64,000 bases of DNA from Amycolatopsis sp. DSM 110486 (GTDB lineage: Bacteria; Actinomycetota; Actinomycetes; Mycobacteriales; Pseudonocardiaceae): assembly GCF_019468465.1 (NCBI RefSeq), contig NZ_CP080519.1, positions 7,433,001 to 7,497,000 of the forward strand, in the 5' to 3' direction. The translations under genes and the position numbers were made by a program. Below the pieces are notes generated by a model. That model ran no database searches, was not told the origin of the DNA, and saw only the letters and a program-made list of their open reading frames with translations. Below, in pieces: positions 8,567 through 17,159 of this stretch; the first letter of the stretch is position 1, and every line of letters begins with the position of its first letter.

Positions 8567-8580
8567 TTCCACACCACGTC

Positions 8581-11500
8581 CTACGAACGCTGTCCCGACA
8601 GCAGCTCGAACGCCTCCCACATCCCGGAGTAGTGGCCGCCGCGGTCGAGCAGCTCGTCGTGGCTGCCGGCCTCGGCGATGCGGCCGCGGTCGAGCACCAC
8701 GATGCGGTCGGCCGACTGCGCGGTCTGCAGCCGGTGGGCGATCACGATGGTCGTGCGCCCGGCCGAGAGCGTGCGCATCGCCTCGGCGACGTGGGCTTCG
8801 GCCGCGAGGTCGAGGTTCGACGTCGCCTCGTCGAGCAGCAGGATCGCCGGGTCCACGAGCTGGGCGCGGGCGAGCGCGAGGAGCTGGCGCTGCCCGGCCG
8901 AGAGCGAGCGGCCGCGTTCGGCGATCTCGTGCAGGTAGCCGCCGGGCAGCGTGGCCACGAACTCGTGCGCCCCGACGGCCCGTGCGGCCGCCTCCACCTC
9001 GGCGTCGGTGGCGTCGGCGCGGCCGTAGGCGATGTTGTCGCGCACGGTGCCGGTGAACAGGAACGCCTCCTGGGGCACGTAGCCGAGTGCGCGACGGTAG
9101 GCGGCGAGGTCGAGTGAGCGCAGGTCGTGGCCGTCGACGCGGACGCTGCCGGTGTCCGGGTCGTAGAAGCGCGCGAGCAGCTTCACCAGCGTCGACTTGC
9201 CCGCGCCCGTCTCGCCGACCAGCGCCACGGTCTCGCCGGCCGCGATCGTCAGGTCGACCTCGCGCAGCGCCTCCGGCGGTTTCGCCACGGCCTGCGAGCC
9301 CGCGACCAGCCGGGGGTCGGCGGGACCACGGCGTTCACCCGTGCCGAGCGCAGGCGCCGACGGATACGCGAAGCGCACCCCGTCGAAGGTGATCTCGCCG
9401 CGTAGCCGGCCGGGGTCGATCGCCTGGACGGCGGGCGGGGTGAGCGTCTCCAGCCGCATCAGGTCGGAGATGCGGCTCACCGACACGCGCGTCTGCAGCC
9501 ACGAGTCGAACACCTGCGACAACTGCTGGATGGGGGAGAAGAACAGGTCGATGTAGAGGATGAACGCGATCAGCGCGCCCGGCGTCAGGCTGCCGGTGTA
9601 GATCATCCCGGCGCCGACCCCGAGCACGATCGCGTCGGCGCCCGCCGAGAGGAACTGCACGAACGGGAAGTAGGTGGCGGCCAGCCGCTGCGCGGAGTAG
9701 CGCGAGTCGAGGTAGTCGCGCCCGAGCCGGCGGAAGCGGCGGATCGTCTCGTCCTCGTGGGCGAACGCCTGGGACTCGCGTACGCCCGAGAGGCTCTCCT
9801 GGAAGTCGGCGTTCACGATCGCCACGCGGTCGCGCGCCACGTCGTAGAGCTTCGCGGCGCGCCGGCGGAAGATCACCGTGCCGATGGCCAGCGGCACCAC
9901 CACCGACAGCGTGCACAGGCCCAGCAGCGGGTTGACCACGACCAGCGTCACGCCGACCCCGGCGAACGTCACGAACGCGACCAGCGCCGAGAGCAGCCCG
10001 TTCTGGATGAGCGACTCGAACTGGTCGACGTCGGTGGTCATCCGCGTCATGATCCGGCCGGCCATCTCGCGCTCGTAGTAGTCGAGCGAAAGGCGTTGCA
10101 GCTGCGCCCAGATCCGGATCCGCAGCGACAGCATCACGCGCTGCGCGGTCCGGCCGGTCACGAACGTCTGCGCCACCTCGTCGAGGAACGCGATCAGGGT
10201 GATCAGTAGGAACAGCCCGGCGGCGCCGAAGAGCACGGCCTGCGCGCCCTGCAGCACGCCGTCGTCGATGCCCCTTTTGACGAACACCGGCCCGATCACC
10301 GACGCGACGGCGTCGATCACCACGAGCAGCAGCCCGAACAGCAGCGGACGGCGGAACTCACGCAGCAGCGTGCGCAGGGAGAACGTGCGCTCCTGGCGGG
10401 CTTCGGTGGCGAGGTCGACCTTCGCGAAGTCCCGCACGGGTTTCAGCTGGTCGACGCGGGCGAGCAGCTGCGGGGTCGGAGGCAGTGCGGCGCGCCAGCC
10501 GCTGCCGCCGGCCGAGCCGCCGAGGCCGGCGCCGATGCCCACGGCTCCGGTGGCGCGGGCCGTGACGCGCCGGCCGTTGCCGTTCTGCCCGTTGCCGTTG
10601 TGCCCGTTGCGTTCCCCACGCCAGGCCGACGCGGTGGTGCCGGCCACGGTGAGGGCCTCGATGCGGTCGCCGACTCGTTCGGCGGCTTCCTCCTCGAGAC
10701 CGGTGAGCAGCGTGCGGTAGAGGGCGCTGCGCTCGACCAGCTCCTCGTGGGTGCCCTGGTCGGCGACCACGCCGCCGTCGAGCACCACCACGCGGTCGGC
10801 CAGGTGCAGCGTCGAGCGGCGGTGCGCGACGAGCAGCGTGGTGCGCCCGGCCAGCACCGTGCGCAGCGACGCGTTGATCGACTCCTCGGTGTTGGCGTCG
10901 ACGGCACTGGTGGCGTCGTCGAGCACGAGCACCCGGGGGTCGGTGAGGATCGCGCGGGCCAGCGCCACGCGCTGGCGCTGCCCACCCGAGAGCGAGAGCC
11001 CGCGTTCGCCGACTACGGTCTCGTAACCCTGCGGCAGGGCGCGGATGAAGGCGTCGGCCTCGGCGACCTCGGCGGCGGCGAGGATCTCCTCGTCGGTGGC
11101 GCCCGATCTGCCGTAGGCGATGTTGGCGCGGATGGTGTCGGAGAACAGGAAACTCTCCTCGAACACCACGCCGACCTGGGACCGCAGAGATTCGAGCCGC
11201 ACCGTGCGCAGGTCGTGCCCGTCGAGCAGCACGGCGCCGGACTCCGGGTCGTGGAAACGGGACACGAGCGTGGTCGCGGTGGTCTTGCCGCTGCCGCTCG
11301 GGCCGATCAGCGCGACGCGCTCGCCGGCCGCGATGTGCAGGTCGAAGCCCCGCAGCACCGGCGCGTCGGGCGAGTATCCGAAGTGGACGTTCTCGAACGT
11401 GATCTCGCCCTTGGCCGTCGGCAGGTCCACGGCGTCGGGGGCGTCGGCGATGTCCGGCTCCAGGTCGATCAGCTGGAAGATCCGCTCGACGCCCGCGCGG

Positions 11501-12420
11501 GCCTGCTGGCTGATCGCGAGCACACCCGCGAGCTGGCGCGCGGGGGCCATCAGCTGCCCGACATAGGTGGAGAAGGCGAGGAACGTGCCGAGGCTGAGCC
11601 CGTGGTGCAGCGCGAGCCAGCCGCCGAGCACGAGGATCGCGACCTGCCCGAGCGCGGGGATCGCCTGAAGCAGCGGCTGGTACCGCGACTGCAGCCGCAC
11701 AGCCCGCAGCTGCATGCCGTAGAGATCGCCGGCGGTGTCGGCCAGGCGGCCCAGCTCCCGGTCCTCCTGGCCGAACGCCTTGACCACGCGCACGCCGTTG
11801 ACGTCCTCGTCGACGATCTGCACCACGTCGCCCTCGCGCTGCTGCGCGGCCCAGGTGGCGGGGAAGATCCGCCGGCGCATCCGGTAGGACACCATGAGCA
11901 GCAGCGGCACCACGACCAGGCTCACGAGCGCGAGCAGAGGCGAGAGGACCAGCATCACGCCGAGCGAGAGCAGGACCAGCAGGATGTTGCCGCTCATGAT
12001 GGGCAACAGGCTCAGCAGGCCCTGCACGAGCGCGGAGTCCGACGTCGCGCGCGACACGAGCTGGCCCGTGGGCATGCGATCGAGGTTCGCGAAGTCCATG
12101 CGCTGCAGGTGGGCCTGGATGTCGTTGCGCAGGTCGTACTGCACGGCCAGCGCGACCCGGCCGCCGCGGTAGCGCCGCTGGTAGGCGAACACGAACGCGG
12201 CCGCGGCGAGCACGAGCAGAGCGATCAGCCACGGCCACAGCGAAGCTGAGCGGCTGAGGATCACCCCGTCCACGATCTGGCGTTCCAGCAGCGGCACCAC
12301 GGTCTGGCAGGCGCTGCCGAGCACGGCGGCGCCGAAGGCGATCAGCAGCTCGCGGCGGTGGCGCAGGACGTAGCCGCCGAGGCGGCGCAACCAGCGGGAC
12401 TTCTCTTCGGGTTCGCTCAC
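8581..12420 (-). CDS. Single-polypeptide, two-half ABC exporter
   Basis: A 1279-residue fusion of two complete exporter halves, each a six-helix membrane domain plus an ATPase. Half 1 has Walker A GPSGSGKTT (about 372), signature LSGGQ (about 474) and Walker B VLVLDDATS (about 496). Half 2 has GETGAGKST (about 1067), LSAGQ (about 1172) and ILLLDEATS (about 1193). An Asn/Gly-rich linker (residues about 595-650) joins them. The catalytic Glu is Asp in half 1 and the signature is altered in half 2, so one composite ATP site is non-canonical, as in heterodimeric multidrug exporters. GTG start overlaps the MarR gene stop. The probable role is export of drugs or lipophilic metabolites under MarR control. 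Confidence 0.9.
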   Translation of the reverse strand: MSEPEEKSRWLRRLGGYVLRHRRELLIAFGAAVLGSACQTVVPLLERQIVDGVILSRSASLWPWLIALLVLAAAAFVFAYQRRYRGGRVALAVQYDLRNDIQAHLQRMDFANLDRMPTGQLVSRATSDSALVQGLLSLLPIMSGNILLVLLSLGVMLVLSPLLALVSLVVVPLLLMVSYRMRRRIFPATWAAQQREGDVVQIVDEDVNGVRVVKAFGQEDRELGRLADTAGDLYGMQLRAVRLQSRYQPLLQAIPALGQVAILVLGGWLALHHGLSLGTFLAFSTYVGQLMAPARQLAGVLAISQQARAGVERIFQLIDLEPDIADAPDAVDLPTAKGEITFENVHFGYSPDAPVLRGFDLHIAAGERVALIGPSGSGKTTATTLVSRFHDPESGAVLLDGHDLRTVRLESLRSQVGVVFEESFLFSDTIRANIAYGRSGATDEEILAAAEVAEADAFIRALPQGYETVVGERGLSLSGGQRQRVALARAILTDPRVLVLDDATSAVDANTEESINASLRTVLAGRTTLLVAHRRSTLHLADRVVVLDGGVVADQGTHEELVERSALYRTLLTGLEEEAAERVGDRIEALTVAGTTASAWRGERNGHNGNGQNGNGRRVTARATGAVGIGAGLGGSAGGSGWRAALPPTPQLLARVDQLKPVRDFAKVDLATEARQERTFSLRTLLREFRRPLLFGLLLVVIDAVASVIGPVFVKRGIDDGVLQGAQAVLFGAAGLFLLITLIAFLDEVAQTFVTGRTAQRVMLSLRIRIWAQLQRLSLDYYEREMAGRIMTRMTTDVDQFESLIQNGLLSALVAFVTFAGVGVTLVVVNPLLGLCTLSVVVPLAIGTVIFRRRAAKLYDVARDRVAIVNADFQESLSGVRESQAFAHEDETIRRFRRLGRDYLDSRYSAQRLAATYFPFVQFLSAGADAIVLGVGAGMIYTGSLTPGALIAFILYIDLFFSPIQQLSQVFDSWLQTRVSVSRISDLMRLETLTPPAVQAIDPGRLRGEITFDGVRFAYPSAPALGTGERRGPADPRLVAGSQAVAKPPEALREVDLTIAAGETVALVGETGAGKSTLVKLLARFYDPDTGSVRVDGHDLRSLDLAAYRRALGYVPQEAFLFTGTVRDNIAYGRADATDAEVEAAARAVGAHEFVATLPGGYLHEIAERGRSLSAGQRQLLALARAQLVDPAILLLDEATSNLDLAAEAHVAEAMRTLSAGRTTIVIAHRLQTAQSADRIVVLDRGRIAEAGSHDELLDRGGHYSGMWEAFELLSGQRS

Positions 12421-12866
12421 CGGTTTCCGGCCGACCGCTCGGCCATGACCTCGTCGATCGCGTCACCGAGCCGGCCCAGCGACTCGAGCACCACGTCGCC
12501 GTCGGGCGTGCGGGCGACCAGCGCGAGGAGCCCCTTGATCATCTCGGCCTCGGTGGCGGCGAGCAGCCGTTCGCCTTCCGGTGTCAGGGAAAGCGCCGTG
12601 GCCCGGTGGTCGGCGTCGACATCGCCGCGGATCAGGAGGCCGCGTTTCGTGAGCGCGTCGACGGCGGCGCTGATCGCCGGGCGGCCGAGCGCGAGCCGCC
12701 GGGCCACGCGGGAGGCGCGCTCGTCGCCCGAGGCGACGGCGGACAGCACGCGGTAGTGGGCGAGGTTCAGCTCTCCCGACGAGCGCTCCAGCAGCCGCGA
12801 GACGCGGGCCAGTGCGCGCACGGCGCTCGTCGCGGTCTGCTCGCGGGATTCTCCGGGGGACGGCAT
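12417..12866 (-). CDS. MarR-family transcriptional regulator
   Basis: A 149-residue winged-helix protein starting at the ATG at 12866 (MPSPGESREQTATSAV). The recognition region reads ASRVARRLALGRPAISAAVDALTKRGLLIRGDVDADHRATALSLTPEG, with the wing DxDxR motif typical of MarR proteins. Its stop overlaps the GTG of the ABC exporter, so regulator and pump are co-transcribed; the likely logic is ligand-relieved repression of the pump. A 15-bp dyad 24 bp upstream of the start is a natural operator. A longer reading frame begins 21 codons upstream, but its start would cover that operator. Confidence 0.87.
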   Translation of the reverse strand: MPSPGESREQTATSAVRALARVSRLLERSSGELNLAHYRVLSAVASGDERASRVARRLALGRPAISAAVDALTKRGLLIRGDVDADHRATALSLTPEGERLLAATEAEMIKGLLALVARTPDGDVVLESLGRLGDAIDEVMAERSAGNR

Positions 12867-12889
12867 GATCCCGACTGTAACCCCTGTTT

Positions 12890-12904
12890 GTTCGATCGTC
12901 GAAC
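12890..12904. promoter_or_regulatory. Dyad GTTCGA-TCG-TCGAAC, probable MarR operator
   Basis: Perfect 6-bp arms around a 3-bp centre lie 24 bp upstream of the MarR start, in the promoter shared with the divergent acyl-CoA ligase gene. The length suits a MarR dimer. It probably mediates autoregulation of the marR-exporter operon. Confidence 0.55.
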
Positions 12905-12920
12905 TAGTGGGTCTCGGCGG

Positions 12921-12937
12921 ACCGAACAAGATTCGGT
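12921..12937. promoter_or_regulatory. Second dyad ACCGAA-N5-TTCGGT in the marR/fadD intergenic region
   Basis: Perfect 6-bp arms separated by CAAGA. The right arm overlaps a TAGCCT -10-like hexamer that would serve the acyl-CoA ligase gene starting at 13019. It differs in sequence from the neighbouring dyad, so a second regulator may act here. Confidence 0.4.
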
Positions 12938-13018
12938 AGCCTGGGCTCGACCGGCCTGGGTCGACAACGGAGTTCTCTGCTCACGCGCGCCGCGGGCAGA
13001 ACGAGGTTCGGAGGTAGC

Positions 13019-14533
13019 GTGAGCTTCAACCTGGCCACGATCTTGCACGAGTCCGCGCTCGCCCAGCCGGAAAAGGACTTTCTGCGTTTTCCGGGTGGAA
13101 TCCACTCCTACGCCGCGGTGGACGAGGCGTCCGGCCGGGTCGCGACGGCGTTGCGCGCGCGAGGTTTCGCGCCGGGCGACAAGATCGCCGTGCAGCTGGC
13201 CAATGTGCCCGAGTTCGTGTTCGCGTACTTCGGGATCCTCAAGGCCGGGCTCACCATGGTGCCGCTGAACCCGCTGCTCAAGGCCGACGAGATCGCCTAC
13301 CACCTGGCCGACTCCGACTCGCGGCTGCTCATCGCCGACACGGCGCTGGCCGGCGAGGTGGCGAAGGCGCTCGCCGAGGTGCCCGAGGTGGCCGCGGTCG
13401 TCGTGGGCGGGCTGGACGGGTGGCCCGCCGGCGCGGTCGGGTTCGCCGAGCTGCTCGACGCCGAGGACGACGGTGACCTGTACCCCGGCGCGGCCGACGA
13501 CACCGCCGTGCTGCTGTACACGAGCGGCACTACCGGACGTCCGAAAGGCGCCGAGCTGTCGCATTTCTCGCTGTACATGACGTGCACGATCGGCGGGCAG
13601 ACGTTTGGCACGGAGCCCGAGGACGTGGTGCTCGCGGTGCTGCCGTTCTTCCACGTCTACGGCCTGTCCAGCATCCTCAACTCCGCCGCCCGTCACGCGC
13701 GCACGGTGTCGGTCGTCCGGCGGTTCGAGCCGAAGGCGGTGCTGGAGGCGATCGAGCGCGACCGCGTGACGATCATGGCCGGCGTGCCCACGATGTACCA
13801 CGCGCTGGCCGTCGCCGACAGCTCCGCGTACGACACGAGCAGCTTGCGCATCGGCAGCTCCGGCGGCGCCGCGATCCCGGAGCAGGTGCTGCTGGCGTTC
13901 GAGGAGAAGTACGGCATCCCCGTGCTGGAGGGCTACGGCCTGTCCGAGTCCGCGTCGACGACCACGGTGAACCCGGGCGCCGCCAACCGCAAGGTGCTCT
14001 CCATCGGCAAGCCGATCTGGGGCGTGCAGCTGCGCATCGTCGACGCGCAGGACCGGCCGCTGCCGCAAGGCGTCGACCACGTGGGCGAGATCGTGCTGCG
14101 CGGGCACAACATCACAAAGGGCTACTACAAGCGGCCCGCCGAGACCGCCGAAGCGTTCCGGGGTGGGTGGTTCCACACCGGGGACCTGGGTTACGTCGAC
14201 GAGGACGGGTTCGTGTTCGTCGTGGACCGCAAGAAGGACCTCGTGATCCGGGGCGGGTACAACGTGTACCCGCGCGAGGTGGAGGAACTCCTCTACCGGC
14301 ACCCGGCCATCGGGGAGGCCGCGGTGATCGGGGAGCCGGACGAGCGGCTGGGCGAGGAGATCGTCGCCGTGGTCTCCCTGAAGGCGGGTGCGTCGGCGGA
14401 GCCGGAGGAGATCGTGGCGTGGGCGAAGGAACGGATCGCCGCGTACAAGTACCCGCGCCGGGTGCGGATCGTCGACGAGCTGCCGAAGGGGCCGACGGGG
14501 AAGATCACGAAGCTGCCGTTGCGGGGGAAGTGA
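13019..14533 (+). CDS. Fatty acyl-CoA synthetase / AMP-dependent ligase
   Basis: A 504-residue adenylate-forming enzyme. Core motifs are in order: LLYTSGTTGRPKGAELSH (phosphate loop, about residues 163-180), GYGLSES (A5), WFHTGDLGYVDEDGF (A7, with the ribose-binding Asp), RGGYNVYPREVEE (A8) and PTGKITK (A10, with the catalytic Lys). It activates a carboxylic acid to the acyl-AMP and then the CoA thioester, most likely a medium- or long-chain fatty acid. GTG start with GGAGG six bases upstream. It is divergent from the marR-exporter operon and converges on dipZ. Substrate length cannot be read from the sequence. Confidence 0.86.
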   Translation: MSFNLATILHESALAQPEKDFLRFPGGIHSYAAVDEASGRVATALRARGFAPGDKIAVQLANVPEFVFAYFGILKAGLTMVPLNPLLKADEIAYHLADSDSRLLIADTALAGEVAKALAEVPEVAAVVVGGLDGWPAGAVGFAELLDAEDDGDLYPGAADDTAVLLYTSGTTGRPKGAELSHFSLYMTCTIGGQTFGTEPEDVVLAVLPFFHVYGLSSILNSAARHARTVSVVRRFEPKAVLEAIERDRVTIMAGVPTMYHALAVADSSAYDTSSLRIGSSGGAAIPEQVLLAFEEKYGIPVLEGYGLSESASTTTVNPGAANRKVLSIGKPIWGVQLRIVDAQDRPLPQGVDHVGEIVLRGHNITKGYYKRPAETAEAFRGGWFHTGDLGYVDEDGFVFVVDRKKDLVIRGGYNVYPREVEELLYRHPAIGEAAVIGEPDERLGEEIVAVVSLKAGASAEPEEIVAWAKERIAAYKYPRRVRIVDELPKGPTGKITKLPLRGK

Positions 14534-14561
14534 CCGTCCACTGTGGTCGGAGGGCCCCGGT

Positions 14562-16154
14562 TCAATCGAACGTGAAGTCGTACGCCTGGAGCCCCGGGGT
14601 GAGCGACAGTGTCAGCGTCGAATGGCGGGCCGCCGGGCCGGAAACCAGCGTGTAGAGCTTCGGGACGCCCGAAGCCGCCACTGTCGTGCGGGTGCCGTCG
14701 AGATCGACGGTGAGCGTGCCCGTGCCGGCGAGGACGAGGTGGACGGCGCGGGCGCGGAAGTTCAGGCGCAGGCGCGCGGCCGGGCCCGCGGTGAGGGACT
14801 CGCCCGACGCGGTCCAGGTGCCGTCCAGGGCGAAGGTGTCGGAAGCGACGGCGGCGGGGAAGCGCAGCGTGCGGGTCCGGCCCGGCGGTGGCTGGTCGCC
14901 GGTGATGTCGAGGGGCGCGTTGGCCGGGCCGAGGTAGGTCTCCGGCGTGGAGGCTTGCACCGGGGTCCGGTCGGGGACGTCGGTGGGCGGCGGCAGGGGA
15001 CCGGCGCCGGCGTCGGTGAGGAGGCCGCGGAGCTGCTGTTCGGTGTCCGCGTACGCGCCTTCGCCGAAGTGGGAGCCGCGGACTTGGCCGGAGGCGTCGA
15101 CGAGGTAGGAGGCGGGCCAGTACTGGTTGCCGTAGGCGTTCCAGGTGGCGTAGTCGTTGTCGATCGCCACGGGGTAGTCGACGCCGAGGGCCTTCACCTG
15201 GGCGGCGACGTTGGCGGGTTCGTGCTCGAACGCGAACTCGGGCGTGTGCACCCCGAGTACCTCGAGCCCCGAATCTCGGTAGATGCGGTACCAGCTTTCG
15301 TAGTGCGGCAGGGCGCGCAGGCAGTTCACGCAGCTGTAGGTCCAGAACGTGACGAGCACGACCTTCCCGTGCCGGCTCGCGAGCGTCAGCGGCCGCCCGC
15401 CGGGGGTGTTGAGCCACGCGGCGATGCCCGTCGGTTCGGGCGCGGCGCCGAGCTCGTGCAGGCTCGCGGTCGCGGAAGTGCCGGCCTCGAACGACTTCTG
15501 CAGCGCCGCGGTGTAGTCGGGCACGGCGCGCTGCAGGCCGGCGGTGAGGTCGAACGCCGTGGCCGCCGCGACCGCCAGCAGCGCGACGCCGGTGGTCACG
15601 CGGATCGCCCGGGCGCGGGCGCGCAGGGACCGGACGCGGCGCGTCAGCGCGTCGCCGGCCAGCGCGAGCGCGAGCAGCGGGATCCCGGCGCCGACGCCGA
15701 ACGCCGCCGTGAGGACCAGCGCGCCGAACCCGACCTGGTGCGTCGCGCCGAGCACGGCGATGGTCGCGAGCACCGGGCCCGCGCACGGCACGTAGACCAG
15801 GCCGAGGGCGAGGCCGACGGTGAACCCGCCCGCGTCCGGGTCGGCCGCGCGTCCGCGAAGCCGCGCGAACGGCCGTTCCAGCAGCTCGCCGACGCGGCGC
15901 GAGACCAGGCCCAGCCCGAGCAGGGCGAGGACCGCGATCCCGGCGTCGCGCAGCAGGTCCTGCGGCAGGTGGAACGCGCTGAGCACGAGTGAGCCGAACA
16001 GCGTCGCGAGGCTGAAGCTCAGCACGAGCCCGGCGACCACGCGCACGGGCCGGCGCGACCCGGCCGTGAGGACCACGGGCAGGACCGGCAGCACGCACGG
16101 CGAAATGCTCGTGACCGCGCCCGCGAGCAGGCCGGCGAGCACAAGAGTGAGCAT
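14562..16154 (-). CDS. dipZ: DipZ: CcdA-like membrane domain fused to a thioredoxin-like and a C-terminal beta domain
   Basis: A 530-residue three-part protein. Residues 1-225 are a CcdA/DsbD-type six-helix reductant conduit with the redox cysteines in TSISPCVLPVLPVVL and VYVPCAGPVL. Residues about 240-390 form an extracytoplasmic TlpA-like thioredoxin domain with active site YSCVNC (about 274-277). Residues about 395-530 are a beta-sandwich resembling the carbohydrate-binding-like tail of mycobacterial DipZ (Rv2874). Electrons should pass from cytosolic thioredoxin through the membrane to outer substrates such as apocytochrome c or misoxidised proteins. It converges on the acyl-CoA ligase gene and follows the CGNR gene on the same strand, behind a terminator. 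Confidence 0.88.
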   Translation of the reverse strand: MLTLVLAGLLAGAVTSISPCVLPVLPVVLTAGSRRPVRVVAGLVLSFSLATLFGSLVLSAFHLPQDLLRDAGIAVLALLGLGLVSRRVGELLERPFARLRGRAADPDAGGFTVGLALGLVYVPCAGPVLATIAVLGATHQVGFGALVLTAAFGVGAGIPLLALALAGDALTRRVRSLRARARAIRVTTGVALLAVAAATAFDLTAGLQRAVPDYTAALQKSFEAGTSATASLHELGAAPEPTGIAAWLNTPGGRPLTLASRHGKVVLVTFWTYSCVNCLRALPHYESWYRIYRDSGLEVLGVHTPEFAFEHEPANVAAQVKALGVDYPVAIDNDYATWNAYGNQYWPASYLVDASGQVRGSHFGEGAYADTEQQLRGLLTDAGAGPLPPPTDVPDRTPVQASTPETYLGPANAPLDITGDQPPPGRTRTLRFPAAVASDTFALDGTWTASGESLTAGPAARLRLNFRARAVHLVLAGTGTLTVDLDGTRTTVAASGVPKLYTLVSGPAARHSTLTLSLTPGLQAYDFTFD

Positions 16155-16190
16155 GGTTTCTCCCCGGGGACGAATTGCTCGCAGCCTAGC

Positions 16191-16204
16191 GGTTATTCGT
16201 AACC
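16191..16204. promoter_or_regulatory. Dyad GGTTA-TTCG-TAACC upstream of dipZ
   Basis: A perfect 5-bp dyad 37 bp upstream of the dipZ start, followed 10 bp later by another GGTTA half-site (16214). TAACC half-sites recur in the promoter of the adjacent CGNR gene, which suggests a common regulator. Confidence 0.4.
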
Positions 16205-16236
16205 TATCAAGATGGTTATGACTTGAGACACGAAAA

Positions 16237-16269
16237 AGGCCGGTGAAGGCGGAATGCCTTCACCGGCCT
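16237..16269 (-). terminator. Intrinsic terminator of the CGNR gene
   Basis: A perfect 14-bp stem (AGGCCGGTGAAGGC and its complement) closes a 5-nt loop. Reading on the minus strand it is followed by TTTTT, making a textbook factor-independent terminator 20 bp after the CGNR stop codon. Confidence 0.9.
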
Positions 16270-16288
16270 GGCCGTGCCGGGGAGCGGG

Positions 16289-16861
16289 TCAGCCGACCTG
16301 TCGCGACGGGGACAGGGGCGGGTTGCCGCGCTGGCGCGCCCGGTAGGCGGCCGCCTTCATCTTGTTCCCGCAGGTCGCCATGGCGCACCACTCGCGCCGC
16401 GACCCGCGGGAGCGGTCGAGGTAGACCTGGGTGCACTCGGGCCGGCCGCATTCCTTGAGCAGGTCGGCGTCCGGCCCGCCGAGGATCTCCACGGCCTCGC
16501 GGGCCACCGACGACAGCGCCTGCGCGGGGGTCGCTTCGAGCCGGCGACCTTCCGGTGCCAGCTGCGGCACGGTCGAGGGATGCGCCGCGAACTCGTTGAC
16601 CACGTCCATGGCCCGCAGGTCGGGCTCGTGGTGGGTCAGCCGTGCCGCGACCAGCGCGTAGATCGCCTCGCGCAGCTCGATCGCGGCGGCCACGTCCTGC
16701 GGCCGGCTCCCCGGGTCGGTGTCGGTGACGCCCGACTCGCGGAACCACGCGTCGAGGTTGCGCGGTGAACCGAGCTTCTCCAGGGGTTCGGCGTTGCGCC
16801 GGGCGCGCAGGGTCCCGACGAAGTCGAGTGCCGGGTTCCCGCAGGGGAAGGCGTGTTCCAT
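16289..16861 (-). CDS. CGNR zinc-finger protein, putative transcriptional regulator
   Basis: A 190-residue protein beginning MEHAFPCGNPALDFVGTL. It has the ABATE-type N-terminal domain common in actinomycetes and a C-terminal CGNR zinc finger: ECGRPECTQVYLDRSR, then EWCAMATCGNKMKAAAYR, giving four cysteines and the CGN(K) signature. The family is thought to bind nucleic acid and stress-related ligands; no specific target is known. The ATG at 16861 starts exactly at the conserved domain, so the longer upstream frame was rejected. The gene is divergent from the DinB-ohr group, and a strong terminator ends its transcript. Confidence 0.85.
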   Translation of the reverse strand: MEHAFPCGNPALDFVGTLRARRNAEPLEKLGSPRNLDAWFRESGVTDTDPGSRPQDVAAAIELREAIYALVAARLTHHEPDLRAMDVVNEFAAHPSTVPQLAPEGRRLEATPAQALSSVAREAVEILGGPDADLLKECGRPECTQVYLDRSRGSRREWCAMATCGNKMKAAAYRARQRGNPPLSPSRQVG

Positions 16862-17159
16862 CGCACCAGTCTGACAGGTGACGAAAAAGAACGCAACAAT
16901 CGCTAACCGGTAAAAGCAATTTAACTGGAATGTGCGGCAAAAATGCGTAACCGTCTTGACTGGTGACGAATTCGCGTGCGAAAGTTTCGTCATCACCACC
17001 AGGGCCCCGCGGAAACCGCGGTTGGCGGCCCCCGTCCGGAAAGGTCTCGCCTTCGATGGATCCGAATTTCTCGCTTCTGCTCGTCCTGCGGAACGTGCTC
17101 GTCATGATGGGCGCGCTCACCGGCACCCCGGTGCCCGGTTTCGTGCCGGGGGAGTACCT
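16862..17159. other. AT-rich intergenic region with a near-perfect direct repeat
   Basis: This 298-bp divergent spacer contains two copies of TGACNGGTGACGAA at 16872-16885 and 16957-16970 (13 of 14 identical) bracketing an AT-rich stretch with two TAACC half-sites. TTGAC in the second copy could be part of a -35 element for the rightward DinB gene. A small frame at 17056-17163 has no ribosome-binding site and was not called. No RNA gene was recognised. Confidence 0.4.

Noticed and set aside
10358..12466. 702-codon minus-strand frame inside the ABC exporter gene
   Set aside because: Arg/Pro/Ala-rich with no motifs; the overlapping frame encodes a textbook ABC exporter.
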